From Desulfobacterales bacterium C00003060 (GTDB taxonomy: Bacteria; Desulfobacterota; Desulfobacteria; Desulfobacterales; C00003060), in assembly GCA_001751085.1 (NCBI GenBank), contig MAXP01000226.1, forward strand, positions 1 through 13,931: a stretch of DNA of 13,931 nucleotides, given 5' to 3'. Under the pieces are notes generated by a model. The model saw only the letters and a list, made by a program, of their open reading frames with translations. It was not told the origin of the DNA and ran no database searches. Positions within the stretch are counted from its first letter, which is position 1; each line of letters begins with the position of its first letter. The position numbers and the translations under genes were made by a program. Shown piece by piece: positions 12,634 through 13,931 of this stretch.

Positions 12634-13875
12634 TTGCCATTCCCAAAACTCGTTTCTTTAACCCTCTCTCTTGCAGCAAGTGGTACTAACCAAGGTGTTG
12701 ATACTAAATCAGGGCAATTCTTTAAAAATGCACGTCGCAGTGGATTATGGCCAGATGCCAGTGCAGTCCATCGAAGCAGTATTTCTAAAGCACGTCAAAA
12801 AGTACCTTGGCAAGTTTTTTCAGATATCCTCTCCGACGCTGTTCAAGTAGCCTATGATTTATGGCCACAGAATGATTCAAAATATTTATGGCACGGTATG
12901 TCCGTTTATGCTACCGACGGTTCTAAATACAACCTGTCGGCAACAGACAATATTCGAGAAAAATTTGATCCAGATAGTGGCCTCCAAAACAAAGGAAAAG
13001 GACATTATCCGCAATGCCTGGTTTCAACCCTTTATGACGTATTCAGGCGACTTGCCATAGCCAGAACAGTCGTTGGAAATGACAGTTCCGAACGAGAAGA
13101 AATTAAGAAGCTTATGCCTTTTGTGCCTACAAAAAGTGTTTGGCTGTTTGACAGAGGGTATCCAAGTTATGAATCGATATTTCATTTGACACAAAATTAT
13201 GACGGATATTTCATTTTTCGCTCACCGGCAAGTTGTACCTTTCCTGCTGTAGAAACATTTATCAAAAAAAGAAAAAAAGAAGATATAATATGGATTACAC
13301 CTTCAAATACATTCAAAAGTAAGGTTGGTATAAAGGAACGAAGGGAACTCAAACCTATTAAACTTAGGGTCATTAGGCTTGTAAGCCCTGATGGAACTGT
13401 ATCCGTTCTATTAACCAATCTGTTTAAAAAAAAGAAGTATAAGCGTCATGAAATCATAGATCTATATTTTCGACGATGGGAAGTAGAAAACTACTACCGT
13501 GACGAAAAAATAACACTTGAAATTGAAAAATTTCATAGCAAAACAGTTAACGGAATCCTTCAGGAATTCTATGCAGCAATGATTATGAGTGTCATATCGA
13601 GAACTTTAATGGTGCTGTCATCGCAATTATTCTTTTCTGGAAAAAAAGAGCTTCAGTTCAAAAATGCAGTATTAACACTCGCATCAGAGGCTGCGTTTCT
13701 CGTACCTGATGATCCCCAAAAAGCAATAACAATATTTAAAGAAATTTTGGAGGAAATTGCACGCGTAAAATATTATCGACCCAAAAAACCTCGCTCTTCC
13801 CAGCCAAGAGTTAATAAAAGACCGCTCAACAAATGGAATCAAAACAAAATAAAAAGATCGGCGCTAAAGGCTTAA
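12634..13875 (+). CDS. IS4-family DDE transposase, N-terminally frameshifted
   Basis: The transposase cuts and rejoins the IS ends. The RNase H-like core shows the first Asp in YATDGSKYNLS, the second Asp in WLFDRGYPSYES and the IS4 signature Y-x2-R-x3-E-x6-K in YFRRWEVENYYRDEK. N-terminal helices include FFKNARRSGLWPDASAVHR. The coordinates given start at a TTG in the main frame that has no ribosome site. Homology-like sequence (DYTKEFINIIPSEIN, DFTRNRDLPFPKL) runs further upstream in the same frame to about 12544. The only good start is ATG 12504 with AAAAGGAGGAC before it; this encodes MAQDLLSKCMPTM and then hits TGA (12543), one frame off. A single extra base near 12543 would explain this. 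The gene is probably inactive unless frameshifting restores it. Confidence 0.88.
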   Translation: MPFPKLVSLTLSLAASGTNQGVDTKSGQFFKNARRSGLWPDASAVHRSSISKARQKVPWQVFSDILSDAVQVAYDLWPQNDSKYLWHGMSVYATDGSKYNLSATDNIREKFDPDSGLQNKGKGHYPQCLVSTLYDVFRRLAIARTVVGNDSSEREEIKKLMPFVPTKSVWLFDRGYPSYESIFHLTQNYDGYFIFRSPASCTFPAVETFIKKRKKEDIIWITPSNTFKSKVGIKERRELKPIKLRVIRLVSPDGTVSVLLTNLFKKKKYKRHEIIDLYFRRWEVENYYRDEKITLEIEKFHSKTVNGILQEFYAAMIMSVISRTLMVLSSQLFFSGKKELQFKNAVLTLASEAAFLVPDDPQKAITIFKEILEEIARVKYYRPKKPRSSQPRVNKRPLNKWNQNKIKRSALKA

Positions 13876-13888
13876 GTCAACAGTATTG
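13871..13888. repeat. IS terminal inverted repeat, right
   Basis: CTTAAGTCAACAGTATTG is the exact reverse complement of 12337-12354. The transposase stop codon overlaps its first bases. Confidence 0.95.
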
Positions 13889-13931
13889 GCTCTTAGACCC
13901 CGGTGGTGTCCTGAATACTCGCCATAGCGCA

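Larger units (their letters stand above)
12337..13888 (+). mobile_element. IS4-family insertion sequence, 1552 bp
   Basis: The element is bounded by perfect 18-bp inverted repeats and carries one DDE transposase. It is much richer in A and T than the surrounding genes, which marks it as a recent arrival. The repeat sequence CAATACTGTTGACTTAAG resembles IS4-type ends. The match can be stretched outward by four bases with one mismatch (GAGG against GAGC). Comparing the outer flanks shows no direct repeat, although IS4 elements normally leave a target duplication of about 9-13 bp. About 150 AT-rich bases precede the transposase start. The transposase frame appears broken, so this copy may not move by itself. 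Confidence 0.93.

Overview
The window looks like chromosomal DNA of a Gram-negative bacterium, most likely a sulfate-reducer-like member of Desulfobacterota (former Deltaproteobacteria). This is an inference from three things: the protein style (hexameric-type citrate synthase, glutamine-dependent NadE, an ECF sigma/anti-sigma/Spy-like envelope module), the moderate base composition, and the degenerate palindromic intergenic repeats. No rRNA, tRNA or CRISPR array is visible.

Minus strand, 8594 down to 209: a tightly packed block reads giant GlmS-like protein -> pyrG -> nadE, then gltA after about 100 bp. One base separates the first two genes. pyrG and nadE overlap by 4 bases, where nadE appears to start at a CTG codon inside the pyrG stop. 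The three packed genes each carry a glutamine-amide-handling domain, and each domain is of a different fold: Ntn-type class II, triad class I, and nitrilase. The first gene is the most unusual: a 1228-residue GlmS relative that keeps the recognisable glutaminase and isomerase residues but has an N-terminal extension before its nucleophile Cys, two internal insertions and a C-terminal extension of about 200 residues. A 137-bp imperfect palindrome lies just downstream of gltA.

8595-9199: a roughly 600-bp noncoding divergent region with degenerate repeats, an 8-bp tandem repeat and a clear lexA promoter. Two perfect GAAC-N4-GTTC boxes sit on that promoter, consistent with lexA autoregulation.

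Plus strand, 9200 to 12211: lexA, then a 96-codon remnant of an error-prone DnaE-type polymerase (an eroded SOS mutagenesis gene), then a small secreted basic repeat protein. After these come an ECF sigma factor, a zinc-finger transmembrane anti-sigma factor and a Spy/CpxP-like periplasmic protein, arranged like a CnrYXH-type envelope-stress switch.

12337-13888: an AT-rich IS4-family insertion sequence with perfect 18-bp terminal inverted repeats. Its transposase frame is broken close to the N-terminus, and no target-site duplication can be seen. The element sits beside a 66-bp intergenic repeat that shares both ends with a repeat upstream of lexA.
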